Positions 1 through 11,935 of a stretch of 64,000 bases of DNA are shown piece after piece; positions within the stretch are counted from its first letter, which is position 1, and every line of letters starts with the position of its first letter. Below the pieces are notes generated by a model. That model was not told the origin of the DNA, did no database searches, and saw nothing but the letters and a program-made list of their open reading frames with translations. Both the position numbers and the translations under genes were made by a program. Source of the stretch: Tetrastigma voinierianum. Lineage: Eukaryota; Streptophyta; Magnoliopsida; Vitales; Vitaceae. The DNA is taken from NCBI GenBank assembly GCA_016808115.1, contig JAEQBH010003861.1, positions 1 to 64,000 of the forward strand, given 5' to 3'.

Positions 1-1137
1 CTATAACTAAAAATTCAAGTAACTCATGATTTGTTGGAAAGAAAAATACAAATATATAAAGTTATGTACCTGAAAATATCCAAAAGAACTAGTTGCAACT
101 TGACATGGTGGCTAGAACCTAGACATGATGTATGTTCTCAAAATTGCAACTACTGCAACTATCATCCAACCCCTTGCAAGCAAGTCAAAACTTCATTACC
201 TTTGATATGTTTATCAAAACAATATTAATTAACATATAAAAGCGTAATATATGTAAAAAGAAGCTAACAAACATATATATAATATAGAAAAAATTGACAT
301 GAATCTGTATTTCCCCTAATCAAATAAGTATTTTAGAAAAGATATCAGCATCCACCAAGCTGCTCAAAGTCCAACATTTGTAATGCTGACAACAAAATCC
401 CATGCTTGATATTTGTAATTCATAAAATTGCAATAGCTGTAGAAGTCACTTTCACTCGCAAGTAAGACAAAAGTAGCATTAATTTAACCTTATCTTTAAA
501 AAAATGTTAATAATAATAAATTTACATACCCATTATATTTGATCCAAGATGAAAGTGGTTAAAATGAGCCTATCCAGATCTCTACTTCATCTAACTCAGC
601 TCGTGAATAGGTCTTTTCCCTTTAAACTAAAACATATGGCATAAAAACATATGTTGGCCGCAACATTAAGTATAAGTTAATGTTCTCACACACTTGTGAA
701 AATAAATAGGTAAATAAACCCGAGATGTTATCAGCTTCTATTTGGTAATTATATCTCGTATGTATCGGTGATAACAAAATATCCGCACATGACACCATCC
801 AATTGTTTAGGTCCCTGTGAGCAAAATTATATCAACAAATTTCATGGTCAAATATGACATCATGTGAATTTAATTACATTTTTCATCTTTCATCCCTTTC
901 ATAGTAACAATAAATTACATAATGTTAGCTTCAAGTGCAAATGTATTAGCTTTATTATATTTCTTATATTGATGTCATAGAAGAAAATTGTAGCTAGAAA
1001 TTGTAATTAATAAATATTTTATAGATGAACTATTTGATTAAAGATGGATAAACAAGTTGACCATTTATGTAAGAGAAAGAAGAAAGAAAAAAAAATAAAG
1101 TTGTACCTAAGAAAAGAAGTTAACCCTAATATATGAT
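1..1137. other. AT-rich non-coding DNA
   Basis: No open reading frame here resembles a known protein, and the longest is 65 codons with no recognisable motif. Composition is strongly AT-rich with short A and T runs. I see no RNA gene, promoter or transposon terminus that I can defend. Confidence 0.6.
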
Positions 1138-1408
1138 GCACATAAGGTGTACTAAGTTGACAAGAATGACGTAGAAAATAAATCAGACCTATGTAACTTC
1201 ATTAAATCTATTCAAAGGATAGACTAGCTTCCTACCTATGGATATCTAACTAATTTTTAAGGATTCTAAATACATATAAGGTATACTAAGATGATAAAAT
1301 GATGCAAAGAACAAATCACATCTAAGTAACTTGATCAAATCTATTCAGTGGATTGGATTTTGTTTCTACCTACACACATCTAAATAGTTTTAAAGATTGT
1401 AAATGCAA
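1138..1408. repeat. Imperfect tandem duplication, period about 134 bp
   Basis: Two adjacent units align along their length. Unit one starts near 1138 (cataaggtgtactaag) and unit two near 1272 (catataaggtatactaag). Each then carries a shared track of 'aaatctattca', 'cctac' and 'ttttaa' at the same offset. Divergence is considerable, so the duplication is old. It has no coding content. Confidence 0.6.
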
Positions 1409-2276
1409 TAGATATAAGGAATCAAAATCAATATTTGTTTTTTCTTATAACCATCATTTCAAAATGATGACATATGTATTCATTAAATCATTAGGTGCAT
1501 GAATTTTCTAAAGCTGATCTTTCACATCAAAAAATCATCATTGAAAAATCTTGTACACATGAATTTTGGAACAAAATCTTTGCATATTTTTCTTATAGTT
1601 TCTATTACTATTTTTTGAGATATTAATTAGAAGGAAAATGGATAATGAATCTTTCAATCACACAACAAAATAGATTTATTCATTTTTAGTTATACTTCAT
1701 TACTAGTTTAATAGTTGACATATGAATATATTGTCTTTATAAGAATTTATATTATATTTTCATAAGTTGACCAAACCAATTCATTAATTATCACTCTCAA
1801 CTCAACTTAAGAATATGAAAAAATATCAAAAACTATGAGATAAGAAAATCATATATGAGAACATATAGATTTCAGACATTATTTAAAATCAAGAAATCTT
1901 TCAAAAAGAAACTCAAGCATAGATAAGGCTTAAAAGTTAAGAAATTGACAAAGTTTTGAATAAGATAAAAGTATAACCTCAATTACTATCCACTTCAACT
2001 CTTTTTTATATCCTTTCTTCTTTTGAGATGTAAAAATACGAAACCCCCTATAAAAAAATTAAATTAAATTAGTGCTCATTTTTTTCACAGATAAAACAAT
2101 ACAAATATGGTAAACTTACATGTTATCGATCTTATATCTTTTGTATGGCTGTTGTGTATTAACGAGTCCAAATAGTGACTATTTGTGATTTTCAGGGTCA
2201 ATTACGCCTAACACCCAATGAAATCTACAATATAGCAACATATAATTTGATGAATAACAACATACAAGTGAGAGAA

Positions 2277-2277
<1 letters not shown>
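1409..2277. other. AT-rich non-coding DNA
   Basis: No coding signal seen. This stretch lies downstream of the CACTA element's Ulp1 fragment, which is on the minus strand, and may include the unrecognised 3' terminal part of that element. I could not identify a CACTA-type terminus in it. Confidence 0.4.

Positions 2278-2315
<38 letters not shown>
2278..2315. repeat. (TA)n microsatellite
   Basis: Uninterrupted TA dinucleotide run of about 18 units, immediately downstream (minus-strand sense) of the Ulp1-like fragment. Confidence 0.95.
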
Positions 2316-2318
<3 letters not shown>

Positions 2319-2334
2319 CAACTTTACTTTGGGT

Positions 2335-2523
2335 TATATGGAACAAAAATAAGGGGTCCCGCTTGATTGAGAGTGATCAATTAGGCGATCAGCAATGAAT
2401 CTTGCTCGTTTTTCAATCTGTGGGGCAATTGTTCCAGCCTTGGACACCATCCCTGGATGAACAAATATAATTTTATCTTGTGATGCATCATCTAGTTGTT
2501 CATGTAACCACCTGATTAAATAT
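2335..2523 (-). pseudogene. Ulp1-like (C48) protease fragment of CACTA element
   Basis: Minus-strand translation gives a segment with 'FVHPGMVSKAGT' followed by 'RARFIADRLIDHS' and a terminal 'SGTPYF'. This matches the region of plant transposon-borne Ulp1/SENP-like proteases just before the 'VPYNPGxHW' catalytic histidine segment. Only this short block is recognisable; the His, Asp and Cys catalytic residues are not visible in what remains. It lies directly downstream of the DUF8039 exon, as in Ulp1-carrying CACTA elements. The assignment rests on family resemblance read by eye. Confidence 0.6.
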
Positions 2524-2552
2524 CACCCAATTTAGAATTATATTTTAAAAAA

Positions 2553-3185
2553 TCAACTTCTACTATTTATATTATGAATGTAACAAAGATTACAAATAGA
2601 TCGCACTAAATAGAAGATAAACACCATAGTCAACTCTTTTGCAGCAATTACATCCTCCATTTCAGTTATCAAAAGGAAGGTTTGAAATTTTATCCCAAAG
2701 ATATTGATTGGAAAGTCAATTTTGGTTGCTGGTTTACCCTCCAACACTGCTGAAACTGTTTTTGAAAACAATTGTATATCCCTAGGATTCTCATATTCAA
2801 TTTTCTTTGAGGATGGTATCTTCTTCAATATGTTCTTCTTTTTTCCAGCATCCTAAACACATAAATAAATGTGATACATTAAGAAAATAAACCAAATGTA
2901 GAGAATAACATAACTTAACTTGAAAAGTTTGTTATAACACTAACATTCACCTTATTACTTTCTATCATTCATCACAAATGGAGCAGGCCATAAAACCTCA
3001 TATCCAACACCCTCTCTTATTGTACTAATGCTTTCAGCAAGTGGGAACGGAAGAAGTGCATTAGGTTGAAGAGGGTAAAGTATGACCACTAACATGCAAG
3101 GGGAACTATCCATGGAAATCTCAGAATCTCGTAAATAAGTTCCATATGCAACAATGTTCCCTTGAGTTTGAAGAGCCAATTTGCA
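2553..3185 (-). pseudogene. DUF8039-like exon(s) of CACTA second ORF
   Basis: The upstream piece (about 3185-2955) reads 'TQGNIVAYGTYLRDSE', then 'LPFPLAESISTIREGVGYEV' and a terminal 'LWPAPFV'. This follows the DUF8039 pattern of a conserved 'NIVAxG' start, a 'LLPxPL' centre and a '(V/L)WPxxLV' end. The downstream piece (2828-2553) begins with two lysines and carries 'TVSAVLEGKPATKIDFP'; an intron probably separates the two, with its 5' splice site just after the first. DUF8039 is a domain of unknown function usually found in plant transposon proteins between the transposase-like part and Ulp1, as here. Not a host gene. Confidence 0.65.
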
Positions 3186-3329
3186 TTTACAAACCTATAA
3201 AACATATATTGTAATATTTAGTATTTTATATTACTAATTTTAATTATATTTTTTATAAGGAAAAGTCATACTTGAGTTAGTGTAGAAGCTTTTATAGTTC
3301 CTCAGCTGGATATGTGAGTCCTCCACACG

Positions 3330-3850
3330 ATCCTTACAAAGGGAGCCTTTCCTGATTTCTTCATGTTCCAACATTTTTTCCTTCTGTTTGTGCTGTTGAC
3401 TTTGGAATGGGGTGTGGGGGTTGTTTCGTCGCTTTCAAAGCAACTATCTCCTCTTCTAACATCCTTACTTTCTCCCTTAACACCTCTTCACATTCATTTT
3501 CTTCGGTAGCTTTTGAGGGTTTTGGTGTGTTAAAGAATTGTTTAGGTTTCTTTTTCCCTCCCTTTCCTCTAACCCGTCCAGGATGCTCCGGTGTACCCAA
3601 TGCTAAAGTGAGGATACTCAATTAACACATTTAATCCTCCCTTCTTCAACATCCTTCACCAACTCATCCTACAAAACAATATAGATGCTTATGAAGTTAT
3701 ACTAAACAAATAAAAAAATAGAATTAACTGAAATAGAATATAGGTTTTTACAACTTACAATCTTTTCAACTACAGGTCTTGTAACATCATAATCTCCTTT
3801 TTCATTCTTGCTAGTTTCCACAAGATCCATCCATCAATGGGTTTCCTTGA
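3330..3850 (-). pseudogene. Ptta/En/Spm transposase-like C-terminal region
   Basis: The minus strand encodes 'ALGTPEHPGRVRGKGGKKKP' followed by a short linker and a coiled-coil-like 'LREKVRMLEEEIVALKA'. The block 'GTxEHxGRVRGxGxxxxP' is the hallmark of the plant Transposase_24 (Ptta/En/Spm) family. Upstream, 'MDLVETSKNEKGDYDV' and 'DELVKDVEEGRIKCVN' can be read across frame changes and fit the preceding part of the same domain. The frame contains stops, so it is non-functional. Confidence 0.65.
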
Positions 3851-4499
3851 ACCTATCTTTTCATCTATGAGAAAAAACAAAGTAGAATAATTAAACTTTA
3901 CAAAGATACATATCTAACAAAATAATATAAGCTAATTCAACTTACCAATTCTTCTTGAAATCCAAAGATATCCCTTTCCTACTAACTCGATGAATGTAAA
4001 TATATTTTGCCCGTCTTTCTTTCCCTTTCTCGATGACTTCAAACTCTGTTGACAACCTATTAGCAAACTAGTTTTCCAATCTTCAACTGGAATGTAATTG
4101 TACTCAACCTGGTGTTTGTAAAAGAAGCTCGAAGCTTATCTTTATAAGGGAAGGATATACTCTTTCTCGTCAATGTGTGCCTGAATGATCTAAAGAAGTT
4201 CCAATTGATGACATGATGTTGCTTCGCTATTCTCATCAACTAAGAATGCACCCTACAACACATTTTCAACCTGATTATCCACAAGCATTTAAAGTATAAA
4301 CAAAACACAGAAAAATTCAAAAATATTATTATATACCTTAACACAATCCCATACTTCTCCTTTAATCGAATAGGAACCACCCTCCAATCAGACATGATAG
4401 ACAGCACCATTGTTCTCGCAAGCACACCCAAGTAGGACACATATGTTGTACATATCCTTCCACCCAATTCGCCACCATCATTATTATATCCACGTGAAT

Positions 4500-4860
4500 C
4501 TTTCTCCTTCACTTCTCTTTTAGCAATTCTGCTTCAAAGTCGGGCCTCAAACCTTTTTTTTCTGAAGTTATCTCATATTTTACTTCTCCTTCACCCACTA
4601 TGTCACCATCATCATTATAATGAATAGGAATCTTTGCTCCTTCACTTCTCTTTTTAGAAATTTCAAGTTTCAAAGTTGGGTCTCGGAACCTTTTTTCTGA
4701 AATTGTCTCATGTTTTTCTTCTCCTTCACCCACTGTCACCATCATCATTATATTGAATATGAATATTTTCTCCCTTCCTTTCTCTTTAGCAATTGGAAGT
4801 TTCTCAAAGTTAGCCTCGGAGCCTTTTTTGTCCGAGGCGATCTTCTTTTCTCTCTTTCAT
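4500..4860 (-). repeat. 133-bp coding tandem repeat in CACTA second ORF
   Basis: Three imperfect units begin near 4506, 4639 and 4773 (spacings 133 and 134). Each contains the plus-strand signature 'ccttcacttctctttt' or a variant, then a tract of C and T, and then 'tcaccatcatcattat'. On the minus strand two units stay open and encode an acidic repeat with 'EGEEKHETISEK' and 'EGEVKYEITSEK'. This looks like repeat expansion inside the N-terminal part of the second ORF. Function unknown. Confidence 0.7.
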
Positions 4861-5729
4861 GCATCTACATGACAATAAGAAATATAATTAGCCTCATAAT
4901 GCATACTTTATATTTACATGAAAAGCATGATATTTTAGGAGTTTACACGCCCTTTGTTCTTCTTAGTAAAAACTATCTGTACACTTGAATCCCACTATTC
5001 TTACAAATTCCCAAATGATTCAAAATTATGCAATAATAAAATCACTTACAAGAAAATATATCTCAATTAAATAAAAATAAATTAATCCTGAAATGATTCC
5101 ATAAGATCATGAAGTTTAATAGGAGTAGGTTGTTATATGTTTAATTTAGTTCATTAAATGTATTTATCAATTTTCTAATATGATTTTATGAGTTGTTAGA
5201 TTCACCATCTTCATAAACCTTCAATAGGATTACCCTTATATCATATAAAATTTGTATTGATATTAACTAGGTGAGTGATGATTTTATTTTTATCTAATAC
5301 TCGAGTGAACTTACAATCTTAACATAGACGATATTTATTTAACTATACATAAATTAATTTTAAATAAATTCAAACTATTTAATAGCATGAAATATGGTGT
5401 GGTGTATTTGTTCAAATTGGCTTAGCATGTATATAAAAGGAAAAATACATTTAATATGAATAAAAAAACAAACATAAACGTTGTTGAACATCATACATTT
5501 ATAATGCATGGCTTACTTCAAAAAGTCACACACTTACATATCACTCAGTAGTCATAAAGCACTACAAAAAGAAAAAGAAAAAAAAACTAAGCATGCCAAT
5601 ATATTTAATTTTCAACCCAAGTCCCCTCACAATCAGTACGCACACAAATTGCATCACAATCTTCAACTTCATCAAAGGACTTTATCCGAGGCATCCCGTT
5701 GCAAATGGTGATGCTCCATCACGATTATC
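4861..5729. other. AT-rich spacer inside the CACTA element
   Basis: No coding similarity seen. It separates the transposase gene from the second ORF on the minus strand and probably holds the intergenic or intronic part of the element. Confidence 0.45.
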
Positions 5730-8700
5730 AACCATGTTGTCATCATCCTCTATTTGAACATCTCCATTTTTGGCCTAGATAATACAATAGACCATCTTGG
5801 ATCAACTTTGGTCTTTTACATAAAATACTTGTTGGGCTTGTGTTGCAGAAATGAAAAGGATACGATTTATGTCCTATCTTGCTTTCGAATCAACTATTAA
5901 CAAATCCAAGTTCATCAACTCTTACACCATTGCTATCAACCAATCACACTTGAAAACTGGAAATATTAAACATGTTATAATCAGGGTCCCATATCCCTGT
6001 GACAACTCCATAAAAACACATGTCACTTTGAGTCTGAGTTCATATCTTTGGCACTTGCGATTTGCATGAGTCGATGCCCACAATCTGACACCGCTATTTT
6101 GGTTGGTGCGTGTATCATCAGGTCCTTGATGTAGTACTGACACCGTGTGATATAGCAGGGATATGTCAAAACATGTTGCCTTGGTCCTTATACCCGACCA
6201 CTTAAGTTTCCTCTTCAATAAGTTGGTTCTTACTTTTTCATACGAAACCTAAATGGTTCACTTATGATATGTAAGTCAATGGAATTCAAATTTATAAACA
6301 TTAAATTTCAAAGTATGTATATCTTTTTTCCTTACCTTTTCTCTAAGCCCGGTAACTAAATGCGCGCATGTTCATCCTCCGACCACTTCACTCTCTTTGA
6401 TTAGCGAGATATTTTGCTTTCAAATATTTTATATGTTCCCTAGTAAAAACAAGTAAATTATGGCTTTACAAACTAACATTATTTAGAGTAAAAAAAGGTA
6501 ATAAATTTCCATTTATATGACACTTACTCAATATAAGGTTGGACAATGGCTATATTTGTAGAACATAATGATGTGCTTGCTCCACCAATTTAAAGTCATG
6601 GATATTTATTGCACGACCACCAGGTAAAGGTTTTCCATATTTCCATTCATTTTTCATGCTAGTAGGAATCCCAATTGTATCGATGTTTGATAAGTACTCT
6701 GAACAAAACTCTACAGCTTCCTCTGCAATATAGCACTCGACAATGCCATCTGGAATGAGTCTGATTTGAACCTTAGCCCTTTAGGACTCCTCATGTATCT
6801 TTCAAACGGATACATCCATCTCATAATATACACGGTCCATAATCTAACCTCATACCAAATGCACTATTAGATGAAGCATAATGTCAAAGAGGGAAGGTGG
6901 GAAATATTCTCCAACAAGCACAAAATTACCACTATTTCTTGTTGTAGATCATTCAATCTTGACACATCCACCACCTTTGAACAAAGTGCATTGAAGAAAA
7001 AACACAATCTTGTAATGGCATATCTAACATGCTTAGGCAACACAGATCTTATTGCTACCGGCAATAGTTCTTGCATAAGTGCATGATAATCGTGGGACTT
7101 AAGACCACTGAGCTTTAACTCTTCCACGGACACAAGGTTCTAAAGTTTGAGCGGTAACCTTCGGGAACCTTCGTCCCCGACTAAAGTGCGCATCTTATTT
7201 TCTTCTCTTCTTTGCTTAGGGGAGTATAACATGCGGGGAGAGATAGAGTTCTCTTCAGCCCCAGACCTTGGTGCTAACTCGGACCTTAATCCCATTTCAA
7301 GAGAAGGTCTGAGTCGAGGACTTTACTCCATCCTTTGTTTAAGAGACATTAAGTAGAAGTTCCAACTGATGCTTTCACGAAGCATTCTTCTCAATGTGCA
7401 TGACATCAAGTTGTAATGGAATATGCAAAACTTCAGTATTCAGATCGAAGGAATATAAGCCTCTGTGACAACTTGAATGGGTAGCAAGGATCCACATCGT
7501 TTAACCTTTCTTTCCCCATGAAATCCCTGATAAGGTATATGACCTTTCTAAATAATGCTTCATCTCAGTAAGTTCTTTTGGAGGTAGCCTAAACTCTTGT
7601 TCACCATTAAATGCCTTCTTTTGCTTTTCTAAGTGGATGGTTGCATGGAAGAAATCGTATGGCCAGGTATATGAGTTCTTATTCCATGTTTTAGCCGTGT
7701 GAGATTGTTTCTTTACCACATATTGGACATGCATAATATCCCTTAGTGGCTGGCAGACCAGTTTCCATATGCGAAATCATTAGTGTCATAACAAAATAGC
7801 CTTTAATGTAAGAACTCTTGCTCATGGGCATCATAGGTTTCCACCGCCTCCCATAATGTTTCAAATCATCCACTAATGGTGCAGTAGCCATCAATATCAC
7901 TACAGTTTAAGGGTCTGATATTGTAATGATAGCATCATAAATTTCCTCTTCATACATAGCCAGGGGAAGATTATAAGTTACAATGAGGACGGGCCGACAA
8001 CTATGCTTCTTAGTCATGTTTTTGTGAGGATTGATACCATGCGCTGAAATGGCAAGTCTAAAGGTTTCTACAATGCGAGAAGCAAATTCGGAGTCCTGAT
8101 TGGTTCCTTTGGATTTGCCATGTTGGAGTATCCTTGGCCCCAGGTGTGAAGTTTACCATTATTTTCTCTTCCATGTGCATGCCATTTTAAGTCTTTTGCA
8201 GTTTGGGAGATTGGAAACATCACTTTTAAACCTAGGGATAGGCGGAAAATACCTGGCACCTTTGCGGGAATCCTCTTGGTATTTCCTCACCCCTTGCCTT
8301 ATTTTCCTTCCCACCTTGACATTCTAAGTAGGACATGAAGATGCATCCTGCGAAACTTATTCCTATAAAGTATGCAATCATTAGGGCATGCATGTATCTT
8401 TCATATTCCATTCCTAATGCATTCAATGTTTCTTAGCCTCATACATTGATAATGGCATCTCTCATTGTTCATAGAGACATATCCTAATATTTGGAGCAAA
8501 TGAAAAGCTTTTATCGACCACCCATATAATTTTCACATTGGCACAATTTAACTAATGCGAAAGCTTTGTGAATTTTACCTGAGGGATCTGAGGCTTTTCG
8601 GCATCCTCGAGCAATTTTGAATGAAGTGGGTCTTCCGTAGACTCATCACTTTCATAGCATGAATCATTTCTACGTAATGCCAACATCACTATAATTCAGT
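5730..8700 (-). pseudogene. TNP2-type CACTA transposase, degenerate
   Basis: Read on the minus strand across frameshifts, the order is as follows. An N-terminus starts near 8686 (MLALRRND), with 'SMYEAKK' further on near 8440. A 'RWEGK'-like cysteine-poor region comes next. Transposase_21 signatures follow ('LKWHAHGRENNGKLHT' near 8200, 'LIVTYNLP' near 7980, 'PLVDDLKHYG' near 7860, 'TGLPATKGYYACPICGKET' near 7720, 'KKAFNGEQEFRLPP' near 7600). DUF4218 shows 'LKSHDYHALMQELLP', 'LPKHVRYAITRLCFFFNALC' near 7050 and 'MRWMYPFERYM' near 6800. DUF4216 shows 'NQNSGV', 'FKCDW' and 'TQAQQVFYVKD' between about 6110 and 5790. This is the full domain order of a plant TNPD transposase. Several in-frame stops and shifts rule out function. 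Confidence 0.8.
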
Positions 8701-11269
8701 ATCATGAAATTAGGCCATTTCACTTGATTTTGTACTATTAGGAATGTCTTCTCCATGCGATACCATGCAATAACTTTGGTCAATACCATTTGAAAACAAG
8801 TTCACAAGACAGTAGGTGTATGATGAAACAAGTTCCCCTGTAGCTTACAAGAATGACGAATGACACTTTGCTTTGGACAATGTTGTAATCTGAAAATTAT
8901 TAAATATTCAACACCTTCTTCATAGTCCTTTGACCTTCTATCTTTAGACATCCAACTTGATCATTCTATTATTTGGAGATACCCTGATCAATTAAAAAAA
9001 ATGATGAATTCAATATTAGAATTTATATACATATTGTATCTTGCTAACATTAGAATTTAACAATCTATACTACATGTCTTATGTGTTCTAACTTCTTCAA
9101 CTTCTTAATTTGGATGGTTGTTCCTATCCCATATAGGAATAAATAATTCCTAAGGTCAGTTGTCATTATATTTTTATTTCATGATTGAAAAATTTTGGCA
9201 GTATTTCCCCATAGTTCTTCAAGTACACAAAATGGGGAGACATATTATCTAGCCTTCTCCAATTATGTGCAGAAGAACAAAGGAACCACTATCAAAATTT
9301 CTAAAAAAGAACAGCGTAATAAGTAACTTAGATATTATGTTTTCCATATATTGTCGATCGGACAATTCAAACATCATTAGTAGAAAAAAAAGGTTCCAAT
9401 TACATACTAGACAAATTTAAAATTTAAATCTTCTTTGATCAATTTAAGAACAAGTTTGCAATTGGAAAATTATTATTGGAAAATTCAAATTAGTATTTAA
9501 ATTATAAGAAACAAATGGAAATATCCATTTTGAAGCGAAAAAAAGTACAACTAAAATATTATGTCCACTCATTTCTTTAATTATTATGACCGGTTAATAG
9601 AAGGAAAATAAGAAATAATTTTTAATTTGAATAATGATTTTATATGCTAGTATAAATTTATTTGAATTATTGTATATAAATTAAATGGCAAAATTATATA
9701 AATTTTAGTATTTTAAATATATGAATTTCTTCATTTTTCCATTATAAAAATAAGCTAAACATAAGAAAGAAAAACTTTATTTAACATTCTTTTTATTTTG
9801 TAATTGCTAATAAAAAATCATATGTCAACAATTAGAAATAATATTAATAAATTTATAGTATATTGAATATTATGAATAAATATTTAAAGAGTTTATAGAT
9901 ATATTTTATCATTTTTATTTTTGTTTTCCTATAATTACTACATTTAGCTTATGTCATTAACTCAATCTAATGGGTGTATTTGTGTGGGCCTGGATAGCTC
10001 ACATTTGCCATAGTACCAAATAAAATATGTTATCCTTAAAATTGTGAAGAAAAAAATAGATTCAAATAAGAAATAAATATAATATTATACATATAAACAT
10101 GAGTCCAGTTTGTGGCTACTATTTCAAAATTTTAGCATATTGGAATAATATGTATATAAAGAGAAGCTACTAATACGGTCAATGACATTTACACTAAAAT
10201 AAAAACATATTTATCTTAAAACAACTCAGCCACTATCCAAGTAAGCGATGTTTTCCTTAAAAAAATAGAATGCTAATAAATATAGTTCCTTTGTTGAATA
10301 TAAAGAGAGGTACAAGATCTGAAAATAGATAAAATGAGAAATACCTTAAAAAAAGTTTCTCTTTAAACATCTTACAGTGACTACGAGAAATTATAGAGAT
10401 AAACTCAATGTTGGGAGGACTACTGCATTTTCATTACTATCGAATGAATTTTTTAACTACAAGCAAAAAATGAAATGGAATTTTAACTACACATTCCCAG
10501 AAAAAAAATATATGATTGGAGCAATACAAGAATCTCTTAAATCTTTGACTAGAAAATGAATAGGAGGTGGAAAAAAGAAAAATCCATGGACGTAATAGAC
10601 ATCATCTATGGCATTTAATTAATGAAACGAGAAGAAAAATTTAATTAATACATTGAAATCAATTACAATGCTCCATGCATTTCTCAACCGTTTACTTCAC
10701 ATGAACTGAGCTATGAAATTTCTCAACAACCCACTCTCTCTACACCACCATAGTCACGATTACCTTAGCCTTAGCCTTGAGACAACGCCACACACTACCA
10801 CCCCTCTCTTCATAGGTTTCCTCTTCTTTTAAGAAGGTCTCCGCCAGACCATAGTCTTCTCTTCTGACTCACCGCCCTTTTTATACTAGATAGCAACCAA
10901 CATTGACTCAATTTGTTAGACTTGAAGATAACTGCCTTATCTACACATACAACCCTCTGCATGAACTCAAATCTCATTCCACAAAGACTTGACCAATTGA
11001 CTAGTATTACAAACAGAATGAATCCAAACTTTATAAATTCTAAATACCAAACCTTTTAAGAAAGCAAAGAGTTTAGGAAAATTTCTAAAAAAATGATCTC
11101 TTTCATCTAATTCAGTGAAACAAAAAGATTCAATGAAATATATATTAATATATACCTTTGCTTTGCTTGAAAGTATTCAAGCGTGGATATGCTTGAAGTT
11201 ATAGCGACACCATGGAAGAAATGTGTGAGATCAGAAGAGAGAGTGAATGATTTTCTAGGAGAAAACATG
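8701..11269. other. AT-rich non-coding DNA
   Basis: Predominantly A/T with short homopolymer runs. The few short ORFs (for example 10377-10559, 60 codons) show no recognisable domain and no neighbouring regulatory signal. The 5' end of the CACTA element probably lies in the first few hundred bases but is not recognisable. Confidence 0.5.
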
Positions 11270-11475
11270 TTTGGATGAGAATATCATCTTTGTGGAAAGG
11301 GTTGTTTCAAGAATGTTGGTGGGAAGGGTTGTTTCAACAAGTCGAGTTCCTAGAGAAATGTTTGGATGAGAGTAGAATTTTTGTGGGAAAGGTTGTTTGG
11401 GCAATGCTGCAAACCTACGGATGAGAGTGGAATTTTTGTGGGAAGGGTTGTTTGGGCAATCACTGCCAAACCCTC
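11270..11475. repeat. Three-copy degenerate tandem repeat
   Basis: Units begin at 11270, 11361 and 11418 with 'tttggatgagaat', 'tttggatgagagt' and 'cggatgagagtgg'. Each continues with a version of 'tttgtgggaagggttgttt'. The second and third units are very similar to each other. A 91-codon minus-strand ORF spans them and encodes the same repeats, but it has no independent sign of being a gene. Confidence 0.65.
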
Positions 11476-11575
11476 TTGGAGTGGGAAGGCTGTATAGATA
11501 CATAGATGGGGAGTAATGCATCATTATCACCTATTGAAAAAATGCCCTGACATGATAACTTCCTTTTGACTTTGG

Positions 11576-11935
11576 AATTATTTTTTGTATTTTTTTTTCA
11601 CAAAAAGATTTTCTAATCTATCACACGAGTTAGTTTTATGAGAGTTTATAGGGATAAATTTCATTGTCCTATTCATCACTAGCTTAGCATGGGCCTTTCT
11701 CAAAATAAATGTATATAATTTTTTGAGAAAAAAAACGAAGGTTCTAATTTTCAAATTTATTTTTTACTTAAAGTTCAAGTTGAATAAGGTTTTTTTTTTA
11801 AATTTTTGTTTTAGCTTTTATTCTTTTATTTTGATACTTGATGTTTATTTTCATTTAAGTATAAAAAATACATAAATAGCGTCTGGCCCTGCGTTTTTAA
11901 GAGTGAAATTTATAGAATCGGGTGTGACAAAAGTT
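11576..11935 (-). mobile_element. Gypsy-type LTR remnant, minus strand
   Basis: Read on the minus strand from 11935, the sequence starts TGTCACACCCGATTCTAT and soon contains 'GGCCAGACGCTATTTATG'. This is a typical opening of plant Ty3/gypsy LTRs (TGTxACACCC, then the start of the unique region). The other end is not resolvable; the left limit is a guess at the edge of the AT-rich flank. No internal coding sequence is attached. Confidence 0.4.

Larger units (their letters stand above)
2335..8700 (-). mobile_element. Decayed CACTA (En/Spm) DNA transposon
   Basis: In minus-strand order the region carries a TNP2-type transposase (Transposase_21, DUF4218, DUF4216), then a second ORF ending in a Ptta/En/Spm-like C-terminus, a DUF8039 exon and a Ulp1-like cysteine protease fragment. 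This module order is known for plant CACTA elements that have acquired Ulp1-type genes. The reading frames are broken by many stops and frameshifts, so the copy cannot encode a working transposase. I could not find convincing CACTA terminal inverted repeats or a 3-bp target duplication. The limits given are therefore those of the recognisable coding modules, and the true element is probably longer. Confidence 0.8.

Noticed and set aside
5559..5577. CACTACAAAAAGAAAAAG resembles a CACTA-type terminal inverted repeat
   Set aside because: It lies between the transposase and second ORF of the same element, and no inverted partner was found.
9371..9395. 'cattagtagaaaaaaaagg' resembles another CACTA terminus with one change
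   Set aside because: Its orientation points away from the recognised element and no partner or target duplication was found.
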